In this document: in pieces, positions 32,934 to 41,859 of the stretch
How positions within the stretch are numbered: position 1 is the first letter of the stretch
Layout: each line of letters begins with the position of its first letter
NCBI RefSeq assembly: GCF_030654605.1
Contig: NZ_JAURXB010000273.1
Coordinates: 1-64,000 of the forward strand
Length of the DNA stretch: 64,000 nt
Direction of reading: 5' to 3'
DNA from: Bradyrhizobium sp.
GTDB taxonomy: Bacteria > Pseudomonadota > Alphaproteobacteria > Rhizobiales > Xanthobacteraceae
The notes under the pieces: generated by a model
What the model saw: the letters and a program-made list of their open reading frames with translations, nothing else
The model's database searches: none
What the model was told of the DNA's origin: nothing
Position numbers and translations under genes: made by a program

Positions 32934-33955
32934 CCGCGCTTCGCATGCGTGCCCGTGACATCATGAGCGAGCAGGAGCTGATCGAGGTCCGAACGCGCTC
33001 CACCTGGAAGAGCGTGGCCCTGATCGCGCATGCGTGGACGCTGATCCTGGGTTCGATCGCGATGGTCGCGGCATGGCCCAATCCGCTTACCTTTATCCTA
33101 GCGGTGGCGATCATCGGCTCGCGCCAGCTCGGGCTGGCGATCCTGATGCATGACGGCGCCCACGGTTGCCTGGCCAGGAACGAGAAACTGAACCTTTTGC
33201 TCAGCCAGTGGCTCTGCGCCTGGCCGGTTTTTGCCGAGACCAAGGCCTATCGCCGCTATCACCTGCAGCACCACGCCCGAACCCAGCAGGATGACGATCC
33301 CGACCTGATCCTGTCGGCGCCGTTTCCGATCACGAGGCCGAGCTATCGCCGGAAATTCTGGCGCGATATCTCAGGCCAGACCGGCTATGCGCAACGCAAG
33401 GCGCAGTTTTTCAATGCGCTCGGCGACGCATCATGGCCGCTGGCGCAGCGCGCCGTACATTTTTGGCAGAAACTCGGTCCGCAGATCCTGTTCAATCTGG
33501 TTCTGCTGGCCGGCCTCGCGGCGGCCGGAATCTGGTGGGCCTATCCGCTGCTGTGGCTCTTTCCGCTGATGAGCTGGATGATGGTGATCACCCGCATCCG
33601 CAACATCGCGGAACATGCCGTGGTGCCCGACAGCAACGATCCGCTGCGCAACACCCGCACCACGCATGCGGGCTTCTTCGAGCGGCTGTTCATCGCGCCC
33701 TACTACGTCAACTATCATCTCGAACACCATCTGCTGTTCTACGTGCCCTGCTACAACCTGCCGCGCGTGCACGAAATTCTCTCGCGCGGCCCGCATGCGG
33801 CGCGGATGGAAGTGCAACCGAACTATGCCGCCGTGCTGCGGCTGGCGACCGCCAAACCCGCCAACGAAGACCGACCCGGCATGCTCGCGAGCAACGTCCG
33901 GCGCGCCCGCACCGGCGCCAATGTCGATCGCAACCAGGTCTCGTCCGGGTTTTAG
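32930..33955 (+). CDS. Fatty acid desaturase (membrane di-iron)
   Basis: A 341-residue integral membrane enzyme. The three histidine boxes are 'LMHDGAHG', 'YHLQHHART' and 'YHLEHHLLFY', which bind the di-iron centre; an additional His is in 'NIAEHAV'. Four or so hydrophobic helices surround them. It would introduce a double bond into an acyl chain or act on a related lipid. The start overlaps the tetR stop (ATGA). A reductase or ferredoxin partner is not adjacent. Confidence 0.92.
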   Translation: MTALRMRARDIMSEQELIEVRTRSTWKSVALIAHAWTLILGSIAMVAAWPNPLTFILAVAIIGSRQLGLAILMHDGAHGCLARNEKLNLLLSQWLCAWPVFAETKAYRRYHLQHHARTQQDDDPDLILSAPFPITRPSYRRKFWRDISGQTGYAQRKAQFFNALGDASWPLAQRAVHFWQKLGPQILFNLVLLAGLAAAGIWWAYPLLWLFPLMSWMMVITRIRNIAEHAVVPDSNDPLRNTRTTHAGFFERLFIAPYYVNYHLEHHLLFYVPCYNLPRVHEILSRGPHAARMEVQPNYAAVLRLATAKPANEDRPGMLASNVRRARTGANVDRNQVSSGF

Positions 33956-33971
33956 GGCCGCGCGCGTTCCG

Positions 33972-34280
33972 TCAGGTTTGATTGCCGAATCTTTCAGTCA
34001 CGGCCGCCGCGACGAATTTTCTGCGTCCGGCGCTGCCCGGGCGCACGCCATGGGCGGCGCACCAGTCCGGGAACGTGGCGGGGTCGATCGGAACACGCAG
34101 CACGACGTGTCCATAGGCCTTGAGCCCCTGCTCCATTTCCTCGGCAATCCTCAGCCACTCTTTCCAGCTCGGCGGCAGCTTGTCGCCGTCGTCGAAGATT
34201 CCTACGAGCGCCGGATAGTCTTCCTCCTTGATCCAGTACGCGCCAACGGCGGGCAGCGGCTTGTCCTCGAAACTGGTCAT
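33972..34280 (-). CDS. Hypothetical protein (102 aa)
   Basis: I know no function for it. The sequence 'GAYWIKEEDYPALVGIFDDGDKLPPSWKEWLRIAEEMEQGLKAYGHVVLRVPIDPATFPDWCAAHG' looks like a compact soluble alpha/beta protein of a type common in rhizobial genomes. AGGAGAACGCGT precedes the ATG at 34280. It is convergent with the desaturase gene and separated from the sigma-factor gene by 75 bases. Confidence 0.7.
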   Translation of the reverse strand: MTSFEDKPLPAVGAYWIKEEDYPALVGIFDDGDKLPPSWKEWLRIAEEMEQGLKAYGHVVLRVPIDPATFPDWCAAHGVRPGSAGRRKFVAAAVTERFGNQT

Positions 34281-34355
34281 ACGCGTTCTCCTGCAGATTC
34301 GGCTCGTCACTAGCACGAACGAGGCCGCCATGACCGCTGCAATTAATCGCGCCTG

Positions 34356-35639
34356 TTATGCCGACCTCGCTGCAATCCCTGCTTCCGCCGCGCGGCGCCT
34401 GAGAAAATCCTGCTCCCGCCGGTTGCCTGCAAGTTCCGCCGCTGCAGCGAATGCGGCGCGGGCTTCCTCGAAGCGGCCGAGCTTGTGCAGGAGGTCGCCG
34501 CGCACGCTGCCCAGCAGGTGGTAGTTTTTCAGCGCCGGCTCGTGCGCAAGGCGATCCACCAGCGCCAGTCCCGCCGCAGGGCCCTCGGCCATGCCGACGG
34601 CGACCGCGCGGTTGAGTTCGACGATCGGCGAACGTACCAGCGAAGCCAGCTCTGCATATAATGCCGCGATGCGCGGCCAGTCGGTCGCATCCGCCGTATC
34701 AGCCTGCGTATGGCAGGCGATGATCGCGGCCTGCAGCGCGTAAAAGCCGCCGGCGCCGCCGAGTTCGCGCGCGCGCCCGAGCGCCTGCAGGCCGCGCCGG
34801 ATCTGGAGCTGGTCCCACAATGCCCGGTTCTGTTCCAGCAGAAGAATCGGTTCGCCGGCGGCGTCGGTACGCGCCGCCATGCGCGAGGCGTTCAGCTCCA
34901 TCAGCGCCAGCATGCCGTGCGCCTCCGGCTCCTGCGACGCGATCGAAGTGAGCACGCGGGCCATGCGCAGCGCCTCGTTGCAGAGCTGCGGGCGCAGCCA
35001 GTCGTCGCCGCGCGCGGCGGTATAACCCTCGTTGAAAATGAGATAGACAACCTCGAACACCGAAGCGAGCCGCTCCGAGAGTTCTTCGCCGCGCGGGGTC
35101 TCATACGCCAGCCCGGATTCCGACAGCGTGCGCTTGGCGCGCACGATGCGCTGGGCGATGGTCGCTTCCGGCGTGAGGAACGCCCGCGCGATCTCCGGGG
35201 TGGTCAGGCCGCAGATCATCCGCAGCGCCAGCGCCGCGCGGGCCTCGCGCGACAGACGCGGATGGCAGGCGGTGAAGATCAGCCGCAGCAGTTCGTCGCC
35301 GATGTCGTCGTCGAGCGCGGCATCGAAATCGGGCATCGCCTGCTGTTCCTGCGCGAAATCGAGAGCAACCATGCCGTGCTTGCGCGCCACCATCCGGCCG
35401 CGGCGCAGGTGATCCAGCGCCCGACGCTTGGCGGTTGCCATCAGCCAGGCGCCGGGCTTTTCCGGCACCCCTGTCGCGGGCCAATGCTCCAACGCCGCCA
35501 GCAGGGCTTCCTGCGTCAGGTCCTCCGCCAGCGGCACGTCGCGCAGCATCCGCGCCAGGCTGGTGATCAGCCGCGGCTGCTCGTTCCGCCAGACCGCGAG
35601 GATGGTGCGATGGGCGCGATCGTTGCCGGCGGCCGTCAT
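34356..35639 (-). CDS. ECF sigma factor of ECF42 type (C-terminal TPR-like extension)
   Basis: About 427 residues. Region 2 includes 'LARMLRDVPLAEDLTQEALLAALEHWP', region 4 'LALRMICGLTTPEIARAFLTPEATIAQRIVRAKRTL', and the long C-terminal part ('VVYLIFNEGYTAARGDDWLRPQLCNEALRMARVL...LLHKLGRFEEARAAFAAAAELAGN') is helical and TPR-like. This order and size define ECF42, which lacks an anti-sigma factor and is usually linked to DGPF (YCII) proteins; such a gene lies immediately upstream. The start at 35639 is chosen because the open frame above it runs through a palindromic repeat. Confidence 0.88.
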   Translation of the reverse strand: MTAAGNDRAHRTILAVWRNEQPRLITSLARMLRDVPLAEDLTQEALLAALEHWPATGVPEKPGAWLMATAKRRALDHLRRGRMVARKHGMVALDFAQEQQAMPDFDAALDDDIGDELLRLIFTACHPRLSREARAALALRMICGLTTPEIARAFLTPEATIAQRIVRAKRTLSESGLAYETPRGEELSERLASVFEVVYLIFNEGYTAARGDDWLRPQLCNEALRMARVLTSIASQEPEAHGMLALMELNASRMAARTDAAGEPILLLEQNRALWDQLQIRRGLQALGRARELGGAGGFYALQAAIIACHTQADTADATDWPRIAALYAELASLVRSPIVELNRAVAVGMAEGPAAGLALVDRLAHEPALKNYHLLGSVRGDLLHKLGRFEEARAAFAAAAELAGNRREQDFLRRRAAEAGIAARSA

Positions 35640-35679
35640 GGCCGCGGGACGACGAATTCGCGGGGGTGCCACTTCTGCA

Positions 35680-35791
35680 CCTCTCCCGCTTGCGGGGGAG
35701 GTCGCGCGCACAGCGCGCGGGTGGGGGAATGCATCCGCACCGCTGTTGTTGAAGCACCCCCACCCCAGCCCTCCCCCGCAAGCGGGAGAGG
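35680..35791. repeat. Paired 22-bp inverted repeats between YCII and ECF genes
   Basis: The 22 bases at 35680-35701 are the exact reverse complement of 35770-35791. Each arm is itself an internal palindrome (CTCCCGC...GCGGGGGAG). A GCGCGC hairpin lies between them. It would sit in the transcript linking YCII to the sigma gene. Confidence 0.8.
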
Positions 35792-35854
35792 GGGCGCAAC
35801 GGCGCAAGCTGCTACACCTTCACTCACCAGGACTTTCCGACCCGGATGCAAGCA

Positions 35855-36253
35855 TCAGGCGTGAGCGAGCGCGTCGACCTGGCCCGCCTGACACCCGGTG
35901 TCTTCCGGCCCGGCCATCGCGCGGACCTCGCAGGTGCCTTCCCAGCCCGGCATGTGCTGCCGGTGCAGTTGCATGAACTCGACCGCCGAGGCCAGCGCCT
36001 CCTCCTTGTTGCGGAATTCCATGATGGCGTAGCCGCCGATCACTTCCTTGGCCTCGACGAAGGGACCGTCGATCACGCTGAGCTCGCCGTCCCTGATGCG
36101 CACCTGCACGCCGTCGGCGAGCGGCATCAGCCCGCCCATGTCGATCATACGGCCGGACTTGATCTCGCGATCGGCAAGCTTGCCCATCGCCTCCATCAGT
36201 TCCGGCGTCGGCATTCCGGTGTGGGCGGAGGTGATAATAGACATGTAGCGCAT
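35855..36253 (-). CDS. YCII/DGPF-domain protein, partner of the ECF42 sigma factor
   Basis: A 132-residue soluble protein. The DGPF signature is seen in 'VIDGPFVEAKEVIGGYAIMEFRNKEEALASA', typical of the YCII-related family with a ferredoxin-like fold. It precedes the sigma gene on the same strand. In the known ECF42 group DGPF genes are direct targets of the sigma factor; a similar loop is likely here. The exact biochemical role of the family is unknown. Confidence 0.88.
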   Translation of the reverse strand: MRYMSIITSAHTGMPTPELMEAMGKLADREIKSGRMIDMGGLMPLADGVQVRIRDGELSVIDGPFVEAKEVIGGYAIMEFRNKEEALASAVEFMQLHRQHMPGWEGTCEVRAMAGPEDTGCQAGQVDALAHA

Positions 36254-36432
36254 GCAAAAACTCCTCTGAGGCGAGAAGCGGGCCTCAAGCCCGGCAAAAC
36301 TGTCTCGCTATTGGGATAAGACGAACCAGCCGGCGGCGGATCGACATGGAATGCACAAAATAAATCAGCAAAAAGGCGGCCGGCCGATCACCTGGACCGA
36401 CGCCCGGACCGTCAAGGACCACCTCGCGGAGA

Positions 36433-37128
36433 TTACTGCCGCAGCATGATCAGGGGATCGGCGCTGTCGGGCACCCGGCGCCACTGCGCGTTGTCATCGG
36501 CCTCGAACTGCCAGATGTCGCCCTTTGCCGACATCAGGATCATCTGGCCGCGCTCGAGCCGCCACTGGGTCGGCGCGAACGCCGCGATGGCAGGATCGCA
36601 TTTCGGCTTGAGAAACACCTGGAAATTGTCCTGGTCGGCCTCGGTGTTGGTCAGCGTCAGGCCGCAGATCACCACACCCTTGCCGCGCACCATCGACCAG
36701 TCGCCGATCATCTGATCCATCGATTTGGCCAGCGAGCGCGCGGCGGCGAGGTTCTGCAGGATGTAGATGCCCTCACCCTGTCTCAGGCCCTCGAAAATAC
36801 CGCTCTCGACTTCGGTGAAGTCGATCACCGGTTGGCCCGCGGCATCCTGCAGCCGCACGATATCCAGTCCCTTGATGGTCCAGGCGGCGATGTCCCGGGT
36901 GAAGGGCAGCGATGCCCCGCAACCCGGCTCCAGTTCGAGCTTGAGGCCCTGCGGCGAGGCATCACCTTTCAGCGTCACGACGCAGGTCTTGCCACGCTCG
37001 GTGGTCGACAGTTCCCACTGGCCGATCATGTCCTTCTTCAGGGTCGAGGCATCCTGCGATCGCGCCGGCCCAACGGCGGCGACCAATGCCAACAGCGCCG
37101 GCAGCACGATGCCAGAGCAGCGTCCCAT
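36433..37128 (-). CDS. Exported protein with two AprI/Inh-like inhibitor domains
   Basis: A 231-residue precursor with a signal peptide ending near 'GPARSQ'. Two Inh-like units are visible: residues ~33-100 ('MIGQWELSTTERGKTCVVTLKGD...LKLELEPGCGASLPFTRDIAAWTIKG') and ~135-225 ('MIGDWSMVRGKGVVICGLTLTN...FQVFLKPKCDPAIAAFAPTQWRLERGQMILM'). Each has the Cys pair that forms the barrel disulfide. Classical Inh proteins have one unit and inhibit serralysin proteases in the periplasm. No protease is nearby. It begins two bases after the dehydrogenase stop and so closes the ABC transporter operon. Confidence 0.82.
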   Translation of the reverse strand: MGRCSGIVLPALLALVAAVGPARSQDASTLKKDMIGQWELSTTERGKTCVVTLKGDASPQGLKLELEPGCGASLPFTRDIAAWTIKGLDIVRLQDAAGQPVIDFTEVESGIFEGLRQGEGIYILQNLAAARSLAKSMDQMIGDWSMVRGKGVVICGLTLTNTEADQDNFQVFLKPKCDPAIAAFAPTQWRLERGQMILMSAKGDIWQFEADDNAQWRRVPDSADPLIMLRQ

Positions 37129-37130
37129 CG

Positions 37131-38117
37131 TCAGCGGCCTTTCACCGGCGTTTCCGCGACCGGCGTCAACGGCGGCTTGCCGGCGAACCAGGCTTTCAGA
37201 TTATCGACCACCAGTTGATCCATCGCGTTGCGCGTTACCACCGACGCCGAACCGATATGTGGCAACAGCACGACATTCTGCATGGCGCGCAATTCCTCCG
37301 GCACCGCCGGCTCCTTGGCGAACACGTCGAGCCCCGCGGCCAGAATGGTGCCCGACTTCAGCGCCGCGATCAAAGCCTGCTCGTCGACCACCGAGCCGCG
37401 CGCGACGTTGATGACGACGCCGCGCGGCCCCAGCGCCTTCAACACCTCGGCGTTGATCATATTGGCGGTCGCGGCTCCCCCGGGGACGATCACGATCAGC
37501 GTATCGACCGCTTTCGCCATTTCGATCAGGTCGGGATAGTTCTTGTACGACACGTCGGCCGCGGGCTTGCGCGAATGATACATCACGGGAACGCGCGAGG
37601 CGTCGAGCCGGCGGCCGATCGCCTGGCCGATCCGGCCCATGCCGACGATGCCGACCTTGCGGTCGCGCAGCGAACCGACGCTCAGGGGATAGTTCTGCGT
37701 GGTCCAGAGCCCGGAGCGCAGATAGCGGTCGGCCTTGACGAATTCGCGCAAGGTGGCGATCAGCAACCCCATCGCGACGTCGGCGACCTCCTCCGTCAGC
37801 ACGTCGGGCGTGTTGGTGACGACGATATTGTGTTCGCGCGCATAGGTGGAATCGACATGATCGTAGCCGACGCCGAAACTCGACACGATCTCGAGCTTCG
37901 GAAACAGCGCCAGCGCGGACTTGTCGGCGTGCACGGTATGATAGGTCACGGCGATGCCGCGGATTTTTTCCGCCACCGCCGCCAGTCGCTCGAGGTCGTG
38001 CTTGGTTTCGGCCGCATGCAGGACGAACTGGTCGGAAAAACCGTTCTGGAGGATGGGCCTGCCCGGCCCATAGATCAGCAGATCGATTTTCTCCGAAGAA
38101 ATACTACCGGTAGCCAT
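37131..38117 (-). CDS. D-isomer-specific 2-hydroxyacid dehydrogenase (GhrB-like)
   Basis: A 328-residue NAD(P)H enzyme. The Rossmann motif is 'KVGIVGMGRIGQAIGRRLD', the catalytic Arg is in 'VINVARGSVVDEQAL', the Glu in 'DVFAKEPAVPEEL' and the His in 'VVLLPHIGSAS'. Sequence type suits glyoxylate/hydroxypyruvate or other 2-ketoacid reduction. It overlaps the upstream permease stop by one base (TGATG), so translation is coupled, and the Inh-like gene follows directly. Placement in a NitT/TauT transporter operon suggests that it acts on the imported compound or its 2-oxo product. Confidence 0.9.
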   Translation of the reverse strand: MATGSISSEKIDLLIYGPGRPILQNGFSDQFVLHAAETKHDLERLAAVAEKIRGIAVTYHTVHADKSALALFPKLEIVSSFGVGYDHVDSTYAREHNIVVTNTPDVLTEEVADVAMGLLIATLREFVKADRYLRSGLWTTQNYPLSVGSLRDRKVGIVGMGRIGQAIGRRLDASRVPVMYHSRKPAADVSYKNYPDLIEMAKAVDTLIVIVPGGAATANMINAEVLKALGPRGVVINVARGSVVDEQALIAALKSGTILAAGLDVFAKEPAVPEELRAMQNVVLLPHIGSASVVTRNAMDQLVVDNLKAWFAGKPPLTPVAETPVKGR

Positions 38118-38953
38118 CAGTTGTCCTTTCCAAGCGCACTCTCGTGCCAGCGCCGCAGCACCAGATGCGAGGTTAGCGCCAGAGCTGCATAAATGACAAT
38201 CCCCGCGGCGGAGAGCAGCAGCAATGCCGCGAACATCCGGGGAATGTTGAGACGGTAGCCGGATTCGGCGATTCGGTAGGCGAGGCCGGACCCGGCGCCG
38301 GCGGAGCCGGCCGCGATCTCGGCGACCACGGCACCGATCAGCGACAGGCCGCCCGCGATCCGCACTCCGCCGAGAATGTACGGCAATGCGGCCGGCAATT
38401 TGAGGTAACGCAGCGTCTGCATCCTCGATGCGCCGTACAATTGAAACAACCCGGCCAGATTGCGATCCACCGAATTCAGCCCGAGCGTGGTGTTGGACAG
38501 CACCGGAAAGAACGCGACGATCCAGGCGCAGGCCACCACGGCGACTTGCTGCGGCAGATAGATCAAGAGCAGCGGCGCGATCGCGATGACAGGCGTGACC
38601 TGCAGGATCACGGCATAGGGAAATAGCGAATATTCCAGCCATTTCGACTGGTTGAACAACAACGCCAGCGCGATACCGCCGAAGGCAGCGGCCAGAAAAC
38701 CTTCCAGCGTGGTCAATAGCGTGGTCAGCAGCGATCGCGACAGCACCGGCCAGTCGCTGACCAGGGTCTGGAACACGACAGACGGCGCCGGCAGCACATA
38801 GGGCTTGATATCGTTGAGCCGCACCACGAGCTCCCAGGCCGCAATGCCGGCCGCCAGCACCATGACGGGAAGCAGAATGCGCAGGAGCAAAAGCGGGCGG
38901 CTGCCCACATTGGCCTGCCCCGCGGCGACCGGCGGTGATGGCAGGGCATTCAT
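38117..38953 (-). CDS. NitT/TauT-type ABC transporter permease
   Basis: A 278-residue inner-membrane protein with about six hydrophobic helices. The BPD_transp_1 EAA region reads 'LQLYGASRMQTLRYLKLPAALPYILGGVRIAGGLSLIGAVVAEIAAG'-like (in two blocks, residues ~165-215), the contact site for the ATPase. Similar to SsuC/TauC/ThiX permeases. The start at 38953 overlaps the ATPase stop (ATGA) and its own stop overlaps the dehydrogenase start, marking one transcript. Confidence 0.9.
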   Translation of the reverse strand: MNALPSPPVAAGQANVGSRPLLLLRILLPVMVLAAGIAAWELVVRLNDIKPYVLPAPSVVFQTLVSDWPVLSRSLLTTLLTTLEGFLAAAFGGIALALLFNQSKWLEYSLFPYAVILQVTPVIAIAPLLLIYLPQQVAVVACAWIVAFFPVLSNTTLGLNSVDRNLAGLFQLYGASRMQTLRYLKLPAALPYILGGVRIAGGLSLIGAVVAEIAAGSAGAGSGLAYRIAESGYRLNIPRMFAALLLLSAAGIVIYAALALTSHLVLRRWHESALGKDN

Positions 38954-39780
38954 CAAGCGGACTGCCCCTGATAGGATGGCGCCAGCGCGCCGGAAACCTG
39001 GCGGCAATAGCCGGCATAAGCGGCGGAAGTGCGAAACTCCTCGGCCCGCGGCTCCGGCGCGTCGATGTGAAACTCGGCGCCGATCCGGCCGGGGCGCGCG
39101 CTCATCACGATCACCCGCTGCGACAGATACACCGACTCGAATACCGAATGCGTGACGAAGATGATGGTCTTGCGCAGGCTGCGCCACAGCGCCAGCAGGT
39201 CGTTGTTGAGTCTGAAACGGGTGATCTCGTCGAGCGCCGCGAACGGCTCATCCATCAAGAGAATATCGGGATCGGTCACCAGCGCGCGCGCCAGCGACAC
39301 CCGCATCTTCATGCCGCCGGACAATTCGCGCGGATAGGCGTCGGCGAAATCGGCAAGCCCCACTTGCGTCAGCGCCGCGCTGACGCGCACCGCCGCTTGC
39401 GCTGCCGGAGCATCGGACAATTTGAGCGGCAGCCGCACATTCTCGCGCACGCTGGCCCACGGCATCAGCGTCGGCTCCTGAAAAACGAAACCGATCGAAT
39501 GCCCCGCACCTTGCGCGCCTGCAGGCCGCGACACGCCGACGCTGCCTGCGGTCGGCGCGCTGAGGCCGGCGATCAGCCGCAAGGCCGTCGACTTGCCGCA
39601 GCCGGAGGGCCCGAGCAGCGACACGAACTCGCCCTTGCGCACGTCGAGGTCGAGCGGCCCGAGCGCCGCCACGCCGTTGTCATAGACCTTGGTGACGCCG
39701 CGCAGGCTTACCGCGAGGCCCGCGCCGGGCGCGCCTGCGTCGGACAAGGCTGCGGGCTCGGCCATCGCGTACGGGCTCAC
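38953..39780 (-). CDS. NitT/TauT-type ABC transporter ATPase
   Basis: A 275-residue cytoplasmic ATPase with Walker A 'LGPSGCGKSTALRLIAG', Q-loop 'FVFQEPTLMPWASV', signature 'LSGGMKMRVSLARAL', Walker B 'ILLMDEPFAALDE' and H-loop 'FVTHSVFES'. 'SARPGRIGAEFHID' near the end is usual for the SsuB/TauB group. The annotated start is GTG at 39780, four bases after the binding-protein gene; ATG at 39765 is an alternative. Confidence 0.92.
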   Translation of the reverse strand: MSPYAMAEPAALSDAGAPGAGLAVSLRGVTKVYDNGVAALGPLDLDVRKGEFVSLLGPSGCGKSTALRLIAGLSAPTAGSVGVSRPAGAQGAGHSIGFVFQEPTLMPWASVRENVRLPLKLSDAPAAQAAVRVSAALTQVGLADFADAYPRELSGGMKMRVSLARALVTDPDILLMDEPFAALDEITRFRLNNDLLALWRSLRKTIIFVTHSVFESVYLSQRVIVMSARPGRIGAEFHIDAPEPRAEEFRTSAAYAGYCRQVSGALAPSYQGQSA

Positions 39781-39784
39781 TGGT

Positions 39785-40807
39785 TCACTGGCTCTTGGGC
39801 CTGAGATCTAGGCCGACGCCCTTGTTGATGAAGCGGAGCGTATAGGCCTTGCGGAAATCGATGTCGCGCTTCACCACGCCGGCCCGCGCCATCTTGTCGA
39901 AGAAGCTGCCGACCCGCGCATCGCTCATCGCCCCGATGCCGTCCTTCAGCGTATCGCCGGAATCGACAATGCCGTATTCCTTCATCTTGGCAACGGAATA
40001 GGCGATCAACTCGTCAGTCATCTCCGGATTGAGCTTCTTGATCATGGCATTGCCGGGGGCGTTGTCGCCGTACAAATAGGTGTACCAGCCGATGATCGAG
40101 GCATCGACGAAGCGCTGCACCAGATCCGGCTTCTTGTCGACGAGGTCGCGGCGCGTCTCGATCAGCGTCGAATAGGCGCCGTAACCGTAATCCGCCAGCA
40201 GGATAACGCCGGGCTTGAATTTGGCAGCCATTTCGACCGCGTAGGGTTCGGAGGTAACGTAGCCCTGCATCGCGCTCAGCCTGTTGGCGATGAACGGCTG
40301 CGAATTGAAAGTGTAGGGCCTGACCTTGCTTTCGCTGAAACCATGTTCGGACTTCAGCCATTGAAAATAGCTCGTGATCCCCTCCTTGGAGACGAACAGC
40401 GTCAGAGGCTTGAGGTCTTCGAGTTTTGCCACCTTCGAATCGGCATGGGTGAGGAAGACCTGGGGGTCCTTCTGGAAGATGGCGGCGACCGCGACGACAG
40501 GCACATTGTTGGCGACCGCATCGAACGACATCAGCGTGTTCGCGGCCATGAAGAAGTCGAGCTTGCCGGAGATCAGCAGCATGCGGTTGTTGTCGTTGGG
40601 GCCGCCGGGCACGATGGTGACGTCGAGCCCGTATCGTTTGTAGGTGCCGTCGGCCGCGGCCTGGAAGAATCCGCCGTGCTCGGCCTCCGCCACCCAGTTG
40701 GTGCCGAACGAGACCTTGTCCAGCGTCTCGGCCGTTGCCGGCGCGATCGCCGCCGTGAGGGCCAGCAGGATTGCGGTTAACGCTCGCGGCAAAAAGGCCG
40801 GCTTCAT
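39785..40807 (-). CDS. NitT/TauT-type ABC transporter substrate-binding protein (NMT1/THI5-like)
   Basis: A 340-residue precursor with a signal peptide ending 'AIAPATA'. The mature part begins 'ETLDKVSFGTNWVAEAEHGGFFQAAADGTYKRYGLDVTIVPGGPND', typical of NMT1/THI5-like type-II binding proteins for riboflavin/pyrimidine precursors, sulfonates or nitrogenous organics. GGAGTCCAACC precedes the ATG at 40807. First gene of the five-gene operon running leftward. The ligand is unknown; the divergent creatininase-family amidase hints at an N-containing compound. Confidence 0.9.
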   Translation of the reverse strand: MKPAFLPRALTAILLALTAAIAPATAETLDKVSFGTNWVAEAEHGGFFQAAADGTYKRYGLDVTIVPGGPNDNNRMLLISGKLDFFMAANTLMSFDAVANNVPVVAVAAIFQKDPQVFLTHADSKVAKLEDLKPLTLFVSKEGITSYFQWLKSEHGFSESKVRPYTFNSQPFIANRLSAMQGYVTSEPYAVEMAAKFKPGVILLADYGYGAYSTLIETRRDLVDKKPDLVQRFVDASIIGWYTYLYGDNAPGNAMIKKLNPEMTDELIAYSVAKMKEYGIVDSGDTLKDGIGAMSDARVGSFFDKMARAGVVKRDIDFRKAYTLRFINKGVGLDLRPKSQ

Positions 40808-40900
40808 GGTTGGACTCCGTCGATCGTTCTGGCCCATGATGGGAGGCAATGGACCTCGGCAAACTACCCTGCAAATCGATCTAAAGAAACGTCTCCCTCG

Positions 40901-41731
40901 ATGACTTCTCCGCTTCCGCCGCGCGACTGGACCGAGATCGACTGGCCCTTGATTTCCAGCGCCGATGCGGCGCGGTGGATCGCGGTGCTGCCGCTGGCGG
41001 CGACCGAGCAGCATGGCCCGCATTTGCCGGTCGGGACCGACGTCATGATCGGTGAGGCCTATCTGGCCCGGGTGCGTGAACTGCTGCCACCAGGCATTCC
41101 CGCGACCTTCCTGCCGGTGCAACCGGTCGGGATTTCAACCGAACATATCCACTATCCCGGCACGTTGACGCTGCCGACCGAAGTGGCGCTGAAGGCCTGG
41201 ATGGGGCTCGGCGAGAGCGTGGCGCGCACAGGCATCCGGAAACTGGTGATGGTCACCAGCCATGGCGGCAACAGTGCCGCGATGAGCCTTGTCGCGCAGG
41301 ATCTGCGTGCGCATCACGGACTTCTCGCGGTGACGACGAGTTGGTCGCGCTTCGGCACGCCCGAGGGACTGTTCCCGGCGGAGGAGCTGCGCCACGGCAT
41401 CCATGGCGGCGCGGTCGAGACCTCGATCATGCTGGCGCGCTATCCGCAGCATGTGCGCAAGGACGCGGTCGCCGATTTCCGGCCCCGCAGCATCGCGATG
41501 GAAAAGCAATACCGCTGGCTTTCGGCGCACCGGCCGGTGCCGTTCGCGTGGCAGGCCCAGGACCTGCATTCCAGCGGTGCTGCCGGCGATGCCACCCTGG
41601 GCTCGGCGGAAAAGGGCGAACGCCTGCTCGATCACGGCGCGCGCGCCTTCTGCGAGCTGCTCGCCGACGTCGACGAGTTCGATCCGGCGACGCTTTCCAA
41701 CACCCCTCAGAGCAATAGCCCATCTAACTAA
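40901..41731 (+). CDS. Creatininase-family amidohydrolase
   Basis: A 276-residue soluble metalloenzyme. Metal-binding motifs are 'LAATEQHGPHLPVGTDVMIGE' (Glu, His, Asp) in two parts, 'MVTSHGGNSAAMS' and 'IHGGAVETSIMLARYP'. The family includes creatininase, MftE and FAPy deformylase (ArfB), all of which cut cyclic amides or formamides. It is divergent from the ABC operon with 93 bases between, consistent with a shared substrate. Confidence 0.9.
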   Translation: MTSPLPPRDWTEIDWPLISSADAARWIAVLPLAATEQHGPHLPVGTDVMIGEAYLARVRELLPPGIPATFLPVQPVGISTEHIHYPGTLTLPTEVALKAWMGLGESVARTGIRKLVMVTSHGGNSAAMSLVAQDLRAHHGLLAVTTSWSRFGTPEGLFPAEELRHGIHGGAVETSIMLARYPQHVRKDAVADFRPRSIAMEKQYRWLSAHRPVPFAWQAQDLHSSGAAGDATLGSAEKGERLLDHGARAFCELLADVDEFDPATLSNTPQSNSPSN

Positions 41732-41859
41732 TTGTAATAACTTGTGAATATTCATTACGCCGAATTAATGGGGGCTGACTCGAACCGGATTCGAGGACCC
41801 TCCGTCCAACTGGGCATGCGGACCACAACGGTACCGCGCTCAACCGGATGGAGTTTTTC

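Noticed and set aside
37131..39017. One 628-residue protein joining permease region and dehydrogenase
   Set aside because: The part beyond 38117 is the permease gene read in another frame; the dehydrogenase is complete from 38117.
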